NCBI RefSeq assembly: GCF_025950095.1
Contig: NZ_JAPDDR010000014.1
Coordinates: 62,879 to 126,878, forward strand
DNA from: Luteolibacter rhizosphaerae
GTDB taxonomy: Bacteria; Verrucomicrobiota; Verrucomicrobiia; Verrucomicrobiales; Akkermansiaceae
Direction of reading: 5' to 3'
DNA: 64,000 nucleotides
The notes under the pieces are model-generated. The model worked only from the letters and a program-made list of their open reading frames with translations, was not told the DNA's origin and did not search any database. Made by a program: the position numbers and the translations under genes. Shown here piece by piece: positions 26,220 through 34,021 of the stretch (within the stretch, counting starts at the first letter, position 1; each line of letters starts with the position of its first letter).

Positions 26220-26260
26220 AAAAAAGGAGAGGCCCAATGGCGTGAACCATTGGGCCTCAG
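26220..26260 (-). terminator. Intrinsic terminator of ssrA
   Basis: On the minus strand aggcccaatgg-ttcacg-ccattgggcct is a perfect 11-bp stem followed by ctccttttttt. It starts three bases after the mature 3' end of the tmRNA. Confidence 0.95.
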
Positions 26261-26262
26261 AT

Positions 26263-26618
26263 GGTGGAGGCGAGGGGAGTCGAACCCCTGTCCGAAACAT
26301 CTTTCATGCGGGTCTCTACACGTTTATCCAGCGGTCTGGGATTTCGGAAGTCGTAGGCCCGCTGGCAGCGTCCCCCTTCCTAGAAACCTGTGGATCTCGT
26401 CAAGCAGCCCGGTTACCCGGCTCCAAGACCAGCACGCTAAGTGTTCACCTTCCCCCTCCGCGTGCGCAAGAGTTCCGGTGTTGCTGTCAATTAAGCAGCA
26501 AGGGCAAGCTCGTTAGAGTCTGCATTTATTTGTTTTGAGCGGCTTTTTAGGAGGCCAGCCGATCAACCTCCACGTGCAACCAACACTGCGAACATCCCGT
26601 CGAAACCAGAACGCCCCC
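26263..26618 (-). ncRNA. ssrA: Transfer-messenger RNA
   Basis: 356 nt. The 5' end gggggcgttctggtttcgac and the 3' end ggggttcgactcccctcgcc-tccacca pair as a 7-bp acceptor stem (one G-U) with an encoded CCA. The tag frame (26491-26523) starts at GCA and reads ADSNELALAA then TAA, the type expected of Verrucomicrobia. It rescues stalled ribosomes together with SmpB, which is not in this window. It has a strong terminator downstream. The lower-GC island 23500-26060 lies on its 3' side, the usual side for integrated elements. Confidence 0.97.
26491..26523 (-). other. tmRNA tag reading frame
   Basis: Encodes A-DSNELALAA followed by TAA. The ALAA end is the ClpXP/ClpAP-type degradation signal. The resume codon is GCA. 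Confidence 0.93.
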
Positions 26619-26805
26619 AATTGCTGACACCCCCACCATGCCCCCTCTGCCCCCCCGGGGCAATTGGAATTTCCACCACCCCTTTGGAACGCCGCCCTTG
26701 CCGCACGTTCTTGGGAAAAAACCTCCCGCGCTCCCGTCACGCCGGGGAAAAATAAACCACCCTTGCCGGCACCCCCGCGCCTCCTCTCCATGATATCATC
26801 GTCGG

Positions 26806-27276
26806 ATGGACCAGAACTCCGACACCGCCGCTGCCACCGATCCCGCCGCCAAGAAGCTCAATCCCCGCCAGATTCAGTTCGCTCACCTCGTCGGCACCGG
26901 CACCACCCAGCGCGAGGCCTACCGCATCGTCTACGGCAGCATCAACGACGGCAATGCCCACAAGGCCGCCCTGCGCCCGAACGTCGCCGCCGCCATCGCC
27001 CGCCACCAGCAGCAAGCCGCCGCCACCTGCACCCTCAAGCGCGACGACCTCATCCGCACCCTCACCGATATCATCCTCACCCCTGTCGCCGACCTCCACA
27101 TCGCCCATCCGCTCACCGCCGAATACACCGTCACCCGCACCGCCAAGACCGAGACCACCCGCATCAAAGCCCTCTCCAAGATGGATGCCATCAAGCTCCT
27201 CGCCCAGCTCTGCGGCTGGCTCAAGCCCGAGCCCCAACCCGAACCCGTCGAAATCGTCCTCAAGAAAATGTGGTGA
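26806..27276 (+). CDS. Terminase-small-subunit-like HTH protein (orphan)
   Basis: 156 residues. After a short polar leader, KKLNPRQIQFAHLVGTGTTQREAYRIVYGS and the following KAALRPNVAAAIARHQQQAA match the N-terminal helix-turn-helix of phage terminase small subunits (LTxRQxxFxxxYxxGxxxxxAAxxAGY). The middle CTLKRDDLIRTLTDIILTPV also fits that family. No large terminase, portal or capsid gene is nearby, so this is an orphan or prophage leftover. It lies 188 bp upstream (5' side) of ssrA, transcribed divergently from it. GC content is normal for the chromosome, so it may be long resident. Confidence 0.65.
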   Translation: MDQNSDTAAATDPAAKKLNPRQIQFAHLVGTGTTQREAYRIVYGSINDGNAHKAALRPNVAAAIARHQQQAAATCTLKRDDLIRTLTDIILTPVADLHIAHPLTAEYTVTRTAKTETTRIKALSKMDAIKLLAQLCGWLKPEPQPEPVEIVLKKMW

Positions 27277-27588
27277 ACCCCCGGGACCGCGGATCTTCAG
27301 TCCGCATCGACGGTAGGGAAGCACTTCTCCCATCCCGCCACACCCCCACTGTAGCGGAACGACTTCGTCCTTCCGGCTGCTCGCATCCCCCCCTTTTTCA
27401 CACCGCCATCTCCCCTGCTCTTACGTCACCCGCCAAATCCTCCAACACGGATCCTATCTCTCAATCAGACAAGCTCCCCTTCAAAATCCCCCTCCCGTTC
27501 CACGACACCTGCCGTAACAGATCCACCTCGCCCCCGAGAAAACTTCCGCATTCCCATCCCCGCCCCTCTTTCGCACCCTGCCAGCGGC
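27277..27588. repeat. Gap with D fragment and solo A arm
   Basis: Holds a family D fragment (27279-27306, cccgggaccgcggatcttca) and a single family A arm (27351-27380, gtagcggaacgacttcgtcc). Nothing else is recognised. Confidence 0.65.
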
Positions 27589-28113
27589 ATGAAGGTGAAC
27601 CACTACCAAGTCCAGGACGGCCTCTTCGCCGGTGAATACCCCGGCCACCCCAGCCCGAATGTCGCGGAAACCCGTGTCCGCGAACTTGTCGACCGCGGCA
27701 TCGTCACCTTCATCGATCTCACCACCCGCGAAGACGCCGGCTGCGGCCTGCTCCCTTACGAGCCCGTCTTCATCGAGGTCGATTCCGAAGGCAGCAAGGG
27801 CCTCAAGCGCCACTCCTTCGAGATCCCCGACATGGGCATCCCCTCCGGCCCCGAGGTCATGCGCGGCGTGCTCGATCTCATTCGCAGCGAAATCGATGCG
27901 GGCCGCACCTGCTACGTCCACTGCTGGGGTGGCATCGGCCGCACCGGCACCGCCGTCGCCTGCTGGCTCCGCGAGCAAGGCCTCGATGCCGAGACCGCCC
28001 TCTCCCAAGTCCAGGGCCTCTACGACGCCCACATGGACGCCGCCAAACGCGCCCGCTACCCCCGCTCCCCCCAACAGCCCGCCCAGCTCCAGTACGTCCG
28101 CGACTGGGCCTAA
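27589..28113 (+). CDS. Dual-specificity/tyrosine phosphatase-like protein
   Basis: 174 residues. The active-site loop HCWGGIGRTGTAVACWL contains the Cx5R signature (C, GGIGR) with the following T. The general acid is likely D in the IPDMGIPSG loop upstream. The N-terminus (YQVQDGLFAGEYPGHP) matches the short bacterial cysteine-phosphatase family related to dual-specificity phosphatases. It should be cytoplasmic and dephosphorylate Tyr/Ser/Thr or small phosphorylated molecules. No kinase is adjacent. It ends at a repeat mosaic. Confidence 0.88.
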   Translation: MKVNHYQVQDGLFAGEYPGHPSPNVAETRVRELVDRGIVTFIDLTTREDAGCGLLPYEPVFIEVDSEGSKGLKRHSFEIPDMGIPSGPEVMRGVLDLIRSEIDAGRTCYVHCWGGIGRTGTAVACWLREQGLDAETALSQVQGLYDAHMDAAKRARYPRSPQQPAQLQYVRDWA

Positions 28114-28605
28114 CCGCCCCCCGGGGAGCGCGAACTTCGCGCAGCGAAGAAGTCCGACTGATTATTTTGATCCCCTCGGACCACTTTAGTCCACTTGTAC
28201 AGTCAAGCGAACCCACCCTCCCCGCCCGCCACCAAGGGCAAGTAGTCCCGCCTTCAGGCGGACCAAGCCACCCCACCGTGCTACCACACCCATCGTAGCA
28301 TCCCCCCACCGCGCGCCAGCGCGCACTCCGATTCGTGATTGGAAGATTGATGATTGATGATTTCTCCCCCACCTCCCCGCCCCGGAGGGGCATCGGAACT
28401 TAGCCGGTGCGCAAGCGCAGCGCAGCCACCGGTCACGCCCGCCTAACGATTGGCGTCCCGGAAGTCCGCCGGAAACCCCCGACCCGCTCACCCCTCCACC
28501 CCGCATCCCCTGCCTTTCCACTGATCACTCGGCACCTGCCTTCCCTTCCAACTGAACACTGAACACTAGCAAACTTCTTCCACTGCTCACTCCGCACTCT
28601 GCCTC
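28114..28605. repeat. Gene-free repeat mosaic 4
   Basis: In order: family D (28119-28204), C (28229-28269), F (28312-28373), B (28373-28474), E (28503-28575) and a partial second E (28579-28603). All five families also occur elsewhere in the window, in other combinations. No gene is supported. Confidence 0.85.
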
Positions 28606-30081
28606 TCAGACATTCGTCACCCTCTCCCAAAACCCCTCCCCCGCCTCCCGGTGCGCCCTCTTCTTCCCCGGCGCCATCTTCTCCCAGCTGCGCGCCATCA
28701 TCGAGAGCCGCGGATTCCCCGCGAAGAACTCGTGGTAGTCCCCAATGAAACTCCAGAACAGCCCGTCCCACACCTCGCACCACTCCCCCTTCGGATAGTA
28801 CGACATCTTCCGTACATAATTCGACCCGCTCAAGTAGGGCTTCGTCGTGAAAGTCCCGCCATCCGCGAACTGCGACATCCCGTACACATTCGGCACCATC
28901 ACCCAATCGTACGCATCCACGAACAACTCCATGAACCAGCGGTAAACCTCGTCCGGGTGGATCCGGCACAGCAGCATGAAATTCCCCAGCACCATCAGCC
29001 GCTCGATGTGGTGGCACCACCCGTGATCCAGCACCCGCCGGATCGTATCGTCCACCGGCGGGATCCCCGTCGTCCCCGTGTAAAAGGCCTTCGGCATCTT
29101 CCGCCGGAAGCCCCAGAAGTTCCCGTTCCGGATCTCCACCCCGCGGTGCCGGTAGATCCCCGCCATGAACTCCCGCCAGCCGATCACCTGCCGGACGAAG
29201 CCCTCCAGCGAGTTCAGCGGCACCTTCGCCTCCGCCGCCTTCGCCAGCGCCCGCTCCACCATCTCCTCCGGCGCCACCAGCCCGATGTTCAGCGCCGGCG
29301 TCATCACCGAATGGAACAGCACCCGGTGGTTCCGCGAGATCGCATCCTCGTAGGCACCGAAGTCCGCCAACCGCTCCTCGATGAAGCGGTCCAGCCACGC
29401 CAGAGCCTGCCGCCGCGTCACCGGATATCCGAAGCGCGCCGTCCCGCCCGGATTATCGGGGAAGTGCTTCTCCACATACGCGATCGCCTCCGCCACTACC
29501 TCGCCCGGCTTCACCTGCGGCTCTCCCGGCGCCAGGTGATCCTCAGGAAAGCGCTGCCGGTTCTCCTCGTCATAGGACCAGCGCCCGCCCTGCGGCGAAC
29601 CGTCCGCATTCACCAGGATCCCCAGCGCCTGCCGCTGCTCCTTGTAGAAGCTCGCCATAAAGGGCTTCTTCCGCTCCGGCCCCGTATGCTTCTCCAGCAG
29701 CTCCGGATCGCTCAGGAAATTCGGCGATGGCTTCACCTCCAGCTCGATCCCCCGCCCTTCGGCAAATCTCCTGATCCGCCGCATCAGCACGTCATCCACC
29801 GGATCCACCACCACCACCCGCTTCACCGCCTGCGACAGCCCCTTCTCTAACAGATTCTCGGACGCCTCCACATAGTGCAGGTCCGCCTTCCCCTCCGCCC
29901 AGGCCTTCATGCTCGCCCGGTGCAGCACCAGCCGCTGCTTGTGCACCGCCAGCGGCCAGCGCCGGTCGTTCCCGAAGAACAGCGGATCCTCGATTAGATA
30001 AGTCCTCCTCCCCTCCGCCAGCGCCGGATGCTTTGCATAAAGCTGGTGAGGATAAACCAGCGCGACCGTTCCTTCTTTCAT
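28606..30081 (-). CDS. Cryptochrome/photolyase of the FeS-BCP (PhrB-like) clade lacking two cluster cysteines
   Basis: 491 residues. It matches bacterial (6-4) photolyase/CryPro proteins: DPVDDVLMRRIRRFAEGRGI, SPQGGRWSYDEENRQ, GWREFMAGIYRHRG, GWCHHIERLMVLGNFMLL and YGMSQFADGG. Such enzymes bind FAD and repair UV lesions with light. Of the four [4Fe-4S] ligands in PhrB, C356 and C435 have counterparts. The NYCxGC pair is replaced by SYYPKGE (residues 427-433), and the loop after it is about ten residues short. A cluster is therefore unlikely. It overlaps the flavin reductase gene by 4 bp and is last in a three-gene operon. Confidence 0.92.
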   Translation of the reverse strand: MKEGTVALVYPHQLYAKHPALAEGRRTYLIEDPLFFGNDRRWPLAVHKQRLVLHRASMKAWAEGKADLHYVEASENLLEKGLSQAVKRVVVVDPVDDVLMRRIRRFAEGRGIELEVKPSPNFLSDPELLEKHTGPERKKPFMASFYKEQRQALGILVNADGSPQGGRWSYDEENRQRFPEDHLAPGEPQVKPGEVVAEAIAYVEKHFPDNPGGTARFGYPVTRRQALAWLDRFIEERLADFGAYEDAISRNHRVLFHSVMTPALNIGLVAPEEMVERALAKAAEAKVPLNSLEGFVRQVIGWREFMAGIYRHRGVEIRNGNFWGFRRKMPKAFYTGTTGIPPVDDTIRRVLDHGWCHHIERLMVLGNFMLLCRIHPDEVYRWFMELFVDAYDWVMVPNVYGMSQFADGGTFTTKPYLSGSNYVRKMSYYPKGEWCEVWDGLFWSFIGDYHEFFAGNPRLSMMARSWEKMAPGKKRAHREAGEGFWERVTNV

Positions 30082-30692
30082 CGGGCCTTCGCATAAGGCA
30101 GCCGCTCCAGCGGCGTGATTCCGAAATACGTGTCCAGCGCCGTCGAACCCAGAGCGCCCAGCGCGCTCAGATCGATCGACCCGTCCTCCGCAAGCTCCGT
30201 CGTGGCGAGCTGCACCACTTCCACGCTCCCGATGATGAGTTTCGTACCGTTCATGGGGATGTCGATGATCTCCGCCAGCCGCAGCCCCAGCCGGAAGCGC
30301 GACTCCGCGACGAAGGGTGCGGCGAACCCATCCTCATAATGCTCGCTCAATCCGGTCGCCGCGAACTCGGACACCTCCTTCGGATACCGCGCCGAGCATT
30401 GGTGCGCCTGCCGCATTATCCCCTCGTGCAAGTGGTTCAGCGTCCAGCAACCGGTCTCGATGAGGTTCGCCAGCGTGTGACGCTCCACCACATCCGGTCG
30501 CGTCACCATCCCGAGCAGCACCGGATTCGATCCGAGATGCACGACGCTGGAAAAGGGCGCCAGGTTGGTGGCACCGGCGGCATCCCGGGTGCCAACGAGC
30601 GCCACGGGTTTGATCCCGGGCAGGGAGGTGGCGAATTGGACCCGCACCAGCTTGTCCATGGCCGCGATATCGACGGAGCGGAGAGTAATCAT
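30078..30692 (-). CDS. Flavin reductase-like FMN-binding split-barrel protein
   Basis: 204 residues. It has the split-barrel pattern PVALVGTRDAAGATNLAPFSSV, NPVLLGMVTRPD, TLANLIETGCWTLNHL and RLGLRLAEIIDIPMNGTKLI of the flavin reductase / DIM6-NTAB family. It should bind FMN (or FAD) in the cytoplasm. It overlaps the photolyase gene (30078-30081) and the SDR gene (30689-30692) by 4 bp each, a strongly coupled operon. A plausible job is to supply or reduce flavin for the photolyase; this is inference. Confidence 0.87.
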   Translation of the reverse strand: MITLRSVDIAAMDKLVRVQFATSLPGIKPVALVGTRDAAGATNLAPFSSVVHLGSNPVLLGMVTRPDVVERHTLANLIETGCWTLNHLHEGIMRQAHQCSARYPKEVSEFAATGLSEHYEDGFAAPFVAESRFRLGLRLAEIIDIPMNGTKLIIGSVEVVQLATTELAEDGSIDLSALGALGSTALDTYFGITPLERLPYAKAR

Positions 30693-31393
30693 GAGAAGAG
30701 TCGCAGTGAAGAAATCCCGCCATCCGGCCGCAGGATCTGGCCGCTCATGGAACGCGCAGCGTCCGAAAGCAGGAACAGCACCAGCTCCGCCACCTCCCCG
30801 GCGCTGCCTACCCGCTGCAGCGGATGACGCTTCGCCGCGGCCTCCCGCTTCGCCTCACCGTTCAATAGCATGGCCGCCAGCGGCGTATCTGTCAGGGACG
30901 GGGCGATCACGTTCACCCGGATTCCCGGTGCCAGCTCCGCCGCCAGCGCCCGTGCTAGGCCCTCCACCGCCCCCTTGGCCGCTGCTACCGAGGCATGAAA
31001 TGCCATTCCCTGCGCCACTGCCACGGTCGAGAACAGGACGATCGAAGCATCCCCCGACCTCTTCAAAGCTGGCAGCGCCGCCTGAACCGCCGCCACCGCG
31101 CCAAGCAAGTTCACCTCCAAATCCCGCCGGAAGTCATCCGCCGTCAAACGGGCGAATGGCTTCAATTGGATCGTTCCCGGGAAGTAAACCAAGCCGTCCA
31201 ACGGCTCCGCCAAAAGCACCTCATCCAATGCCGGCTCCTCAGCCTCGAAGGGCAGCACCGGGATCCCCAGCGCCGCCAGAGCTTCCGGCTTCCGCGCCGT
31301 GGCTTTCACCCGGTGACCCGCCGCCAGCGCCGCCTCCGCGGTCGCCAGCCCGATACCCGATCCCGCACCGACCAAGAGGATGTTCTTCGGCAT
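30689..31393 (-). CDS. Short-chain dehydrogenase/reductase without the catalytic tyrosine
   Basis: 234 residues. The Rossmann motif is VGAGSGIGLATAE (8-20), the NNAG region is replaced by VYFPGTIQ, and S122 (FSTVAVAQG) is in place. The catalytic YxxxK reads VAAAK (136-140): K140 is kept and Y is V136. PSLTDTPLAA and PDGGISSLRLF close the fold. Either it is catalytically altered or it uses another residue (H133 is near). It is the first gene of the coupled SDR / flavin reductase / photolyase operon, a combination that points to a role linked to the photolyase. Confidence 0.88.
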   Translation of the reverse strand: MPKNILLVGAGSGIGLATAEAALAAGHRVKATARKPEALAALGIPVLPFEAEEPALDEVLLAEPLDGLVYFPGTIQLKPFARLTADDFRRDLEVNLLGAVAAVQAALPALKRSGDASIVLFSTVAVAQGMAFHASVAAAKGAVEGLARALAAELAPGIRVNVIAPSLTDTPLAAMLLNGEAKREAAAKRHPLQRVGSAGEVAELVLFLLSDAARSMSGQILRPDGGISSLRLFS

Positions 31394-31498
31394 TCACCAC
31401 CTTCCGCAGAGGCCAGCCCTTGTCGAGGCGGTGACACGAAAAAAAGCCGCCGGGTCTCCCCGACGGCTTTTGAAAATCAAATCGCGTGAAAGGCGAGA

Positions 31499-32023
31499 TC
31501 AGGCGAGAGCCGGATCTTCTTCCTTGTCGCAGTCGCCATCCTTGCATTTGCCGGCGAGAGCCGGATCTTCTTCCTTGTCGCAGTCGCCATCCTTGCATTT
31601 GCCGGCGAGGGCAGGGTCTTCTTCCTTGTCGCAGTCGCCATCCTTGCATTTGCCGGCGAGGGCAGGGTCCTCTTCCTTGTCGCAGTCGCCATCCTTGCAT
31701 TTGCCGGCGAGGGCAGGGTCCTCTTCCTTGTCGCAGTCGCCATCCTTGCATTTGCCGGCGAGAGCAGGGTCCTCTTCCTTGTCACAGTCGCCATCCTTGC
31801 ATTTGCCGGCGAGAGCAGGGTCCTCTTCCTTGTCACAGTCGCCATCCTTGCATTTGCCGGCGAGAGCAGGGTCCTCTTCCTTGTCACAGTCGCCATCCTT
31901 GCATTTGCCAGGAGCGGCCATGGTGGTCTCTTCCTTTTCCTTGTCCTTGCACTTTTCGCAGTCACCCGCGAACGCCATCGGGGCAAGGAGGAGAGCAGCA
32001 AACGAGCTGAGCACGAGTTTCAT
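31499..32023 (-). CDS. Secreted cysteine-rich protein of eight identical 17-residue repeats
   Basis: 174 residues from the ATG at 32023. A signal peptide (MKLVLSSFAALLLAPMAFAG) is followed by an 18-residue linker (DCEKCKDKEKEETTMAAP) with CxxC. Eight copies of GKCKDGDCDKEEDPALA then run exactly to the stop. The repeats are identical in protein and nearly so in DNA (51-bp unit). Each unit has two cysteines and an acidic DGDCDKEED patch that could bind metal. Apparent transcription is alone and convergent with nothing close. Family not recognised; it resembles low-complexity metal-binding or structural exported proteins. Confidence 0.8.
   Translation of the reverse strand: MKLVLSSFAALLLAPMAFAGDCEKCKDKEKEETTMAAPGKCKDGDCDKEEDPALAGKCKDGDCDKEEDPALAGKCKDGDCDKEEDPALAGKCKDGDCDKEEDPALAGKCKDGDCDKEEDPALAGKCKDGDCDKEEDPALAGKCKDGDCDKEEDPALAGKCKDGDCDKEEDPALA
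31502..31909. repeat. 51-bp intragenic tandem array, eight units
   Basis: Eight in-frame 51-bp units within the cysteine-rich protein gene. Units differ by a few silent changes that group them: gagagccggatctt versus gagggcagggtctt, and cttgtcgcag versus cttgtcacag. Such blocks indicate stepwise recent duplication. Confidence 0.95.
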
Positions 32024-32134
32024 CTGAGTATTTCGGTGGTGGTTGGGTTGGTCGCTAGAGCAGATAACCTTCCCTGAGAACCACGTGAAGCGGATTTTGT
32101 TCCCGGAAAATGGCAATTTCTCCTGAAAATTTTC

Positions 32135-32278
32135 TCAGGGCACCACTTTCTCCACCTCCGGGGCGGTTCCCGCTCCCGGTTCCGCCTCGCCATCCGGGGA
32201 TTTCAGCCCCCCCATCACGATGGCGACGATCAGCGCCACGGCCGCTAAAATGGCCACTAAAATGACAAGTTTGCTCAT
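32135..32278 (-). CDS. Small single-helix membrane protein
   Basis: 47 residues from the ATG at 32278; an upstream in-frame start at 32335 adds a proline/arginine-rich leader and is less likely. MSKLVILVAILAAVALIVAI is a transmembrane helix and VMGGLKSPDGEAEPG plus a short acidic tail follow. It lies upstream of the cysteine-repeat gene on the same strand. Function unknown. Confidence 0.5.
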   Translation of the reverse strand: MSKLVILVAILAAVALIVAIVMGGLKSPDGEAEPGAGTAPEVEKVVP

Positions 32279-32424
32279 GGGAAGGGCGCCCACGGGGCGG
32301 CGCGGGCGATACCCTCCCACTCGCCCATGGGGCAAGCAAACACGAAATGTCCGGTTTTACCCCCCATTATCCTGAGGTGCTCCCGCCGTGACAGGGCGGC
32401 CTCAACCCTCCAGACTCCACCCCC

Positions 32425-33135
32425 GTGCCCGCCCTGCCCCAGCCACCGCCCGATGCCCCCGCCCCGCCGCCGGGACCGGAGGCGCTGCGCTCGCGCCGGA
32501 AGATGGGGATGATCATCGGGTTTGGCGGGTTGCTGCCGCTACTACTTTTGCTGTCGGCACCTCTATTCCTAAAAGCGCGCAAGGCGGCCGAACGGACCGA
32601 AGCGCTGAGTAACATCCGGCAGATCGGCATGAGCCTGTTCGATTTCGATTCCGATTATGGTCGCTTCCCGGACACCAGCACCATCGCTGAGGTAAAGCTC
32701 AGGACCTCCACGCCCCTGACCCTGACGGATACCAGTTCGAACCAGCTCTTCCGCCAGCTGATCGCCATGGGAATGAAATCCGAGAAGCTTTTCTACGCGA
32801 AGGTTCCCGGCAGCAAGAGGCCGGATGAGCGCTTTACGACCGACTCCACCGCCTTGGAGAAGGGAGAGTGCGGCTTCTCTTACATCGCGGGGATCCACAG
32901 CGGTTGGGACCCGGATACTCCCGTGGTCCTCACCCCCATGAAGCGGGGAACGCAATCATTCGAAAGTCTCAACAAGTGGGGTGATAAGGCCGTGATCCTT
33001 CACGTTGATAACTCCGCGAAGGCTCTCTCCATTGATAAAGCGGGCAGGGTCATCACACTTGGAGGCCGCGACATCTTGGATCCCGCCCAGCCCTTCTGGA
33101 AAGGCAAGGCGCCGGATCTTAAGTGGCACGAATGA
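32425..33135 (+). CDS. Membrane-anchored paralog family member 1
   Basis: 236 residues. A Pro-rich cytoplasmic leader (about 25 residues) precedes one helix (MGMIIGFGGLLPLLLLLSAP). The shared domain follows: ERTEALSNIRQIGMSLFDFD, SDYGRFPD, SNQLFRQLIAMGMKSEKLFY, LEKGECGFSYIAG and the ending DPAQPFWKGKAPDLKW. Three paralogs are at 35275-37334. The helix plus NIRQIG pattern recalls prepilin-like proteins, but the FTLIEL-type cleavage site is missing. Function unknown. Its last 17 bp overlap the convergent transglutaminase gene. Confidence 0.75.
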   Translation: MPALPQPPPDAPAPPPGPEALRSRRKMGMIIGFGGLLPLLLLLSAPLFLKARKAAERTEALSNIRQIGMSLFDFDSDYGRFPDTSTIAEVKLRTSTPLTLTDTSSNQLFRQLIAMGMKSEKLFYAKVPGSKRPDERFTTDSTALEKGECGFSYIAGIHSGWDPDTPVVLTPMKRGTQSFESLNKWGDKAVILHVDNSAKALSIDKAGRVITLGGRDILDPAQPFWKGKAPDLKWHE

Positions 33136-34021
33136 ACTCCGGCACGGCGGCATCCTCCGGGGTGGAGAATTCCACGGTCACGTTCATGCTCTGGAAGGCC
33201 CCGGTCGGGCCGAAATAGCGACCGCTCACGGGCATGACACCGCGCGGATGATGACTGGTGCCAGTGACGATGTGCTGGTGCGTGCAGCGCTTCCCGGTGG
33301 TGGGGTCGAAGCCACGCCAACCGAGCTGCGGGAAGTAGGCTTCCGTCCACGCATGGGTCGAGCCGCGGGCGGCACGGGTGGCCGCGCAATCGAGATAGCC
33401 GCTGGCGAAGCGCGCTGCGACACCCAGGTGCCGCAGTGTTTCCATCATCAGCGTGGCCACATCCCGGCAGGAGCCGGTGCCCAGTGAAAGCGTGGTGGCC
33501 GGTGTCTGCACGCCCTTTTGCTCGCGGCGCTGGTAGCCGATCTGGCGGTTGATGATGCCCGCCAGCTCCACCACGAAGGCCTCCGCACTGGGGAAGTCGC
33601 CGGGGTCCGGCAGGGTCTTGATCCAATCCTTCATCGAGGCCGCCTCCTCACCGAAGACCGGCGTCAGGTAGCCCGTCACCACCCCGCGCTCCAGCTCATC
33701 ATACTCCAGCGGATAGGGATTCGGGCTCTGCGCGGCGGGCGGCGGCGTGGCGGGATCGAAGAAACGCCGCACCACCACATCCACCTCGAAGAGCAGCGAC
33801 TTGCCCGGCTCGTTGAAGTGAGCATGCGCGATCGAGTTGCCGAAGATATCGCGCGTCCACACCACATCCGCGGCGGGCGCGATTGCCAGCGCGAGATTCT
33901 CCACCCGCAGGTCGTGCCCCTCCCGCGGGCGCACCACCAGCCGATGCATCTGGAAATTCACCGGCTCCGCATACGCATACTGGGTGCGATGCCGGATGCG
34001 CAGCAGGTGGCTTTCACTCAT
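33119..34021 (-). CDS. Transglutaminase-like cysteine protease family protein (downstream copy)
   Basis: 300 residues. An N-terminal beta-sandwich (LLRIRHRTQYAYAEPVNFQM HRLVVRPR) precedes the catalytic core: GTGSCRDVATLMMETLRHLG (Cys), GSTHAWTEAYFPQLGW (His) and GFDPTTGK (Asp), a complete triad. It has no signal peptide and is thus cytoplasmic. It overlaps the upstream paralogous transglutaminase gene by 4 bp, and the two are coupled. In this superfamily, members like these are annotated as transglutaminase-like proteins with peptidase potential; the substrate is unknown. Confidence 0.9.
   Translation of the reverse strand: MSESHLLRIRHRTQYAYAEPVNFQMHRLVVRPREGHDLRVENLALAIAPAADVVWTRDIFGNSIAHAHFNEPGKSLLFEVDVVVRRFFDPATPPPAAQSPNPYPLEYDELERGVVTGYLTPVFGEEAASMKDWIKTLPDPGDFPSAEAFVVELAGIINRQIGYQRREQKGVQTPATTLSLGTGSCRDVATLMMETLRHLGVAARFASGYLDCAATRAARGSTHAWTEAYFPQLGWRGFDPTTGKRCTHQHIVTGTSHHPRGVMPVSGRYFGPTGAFQSMNVTVEFSTPEDAAVPEFIRAT

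Noticed and set aside
31499-32010. Plus-strand 174-residue and other-frame repeat ORFs over the cysteine-repeat gene
   Set aside because: Any frame across a 51-bp tandem array stays open; only the minus-strand frame has a signal peptide, and its array ends exactly at the stop.
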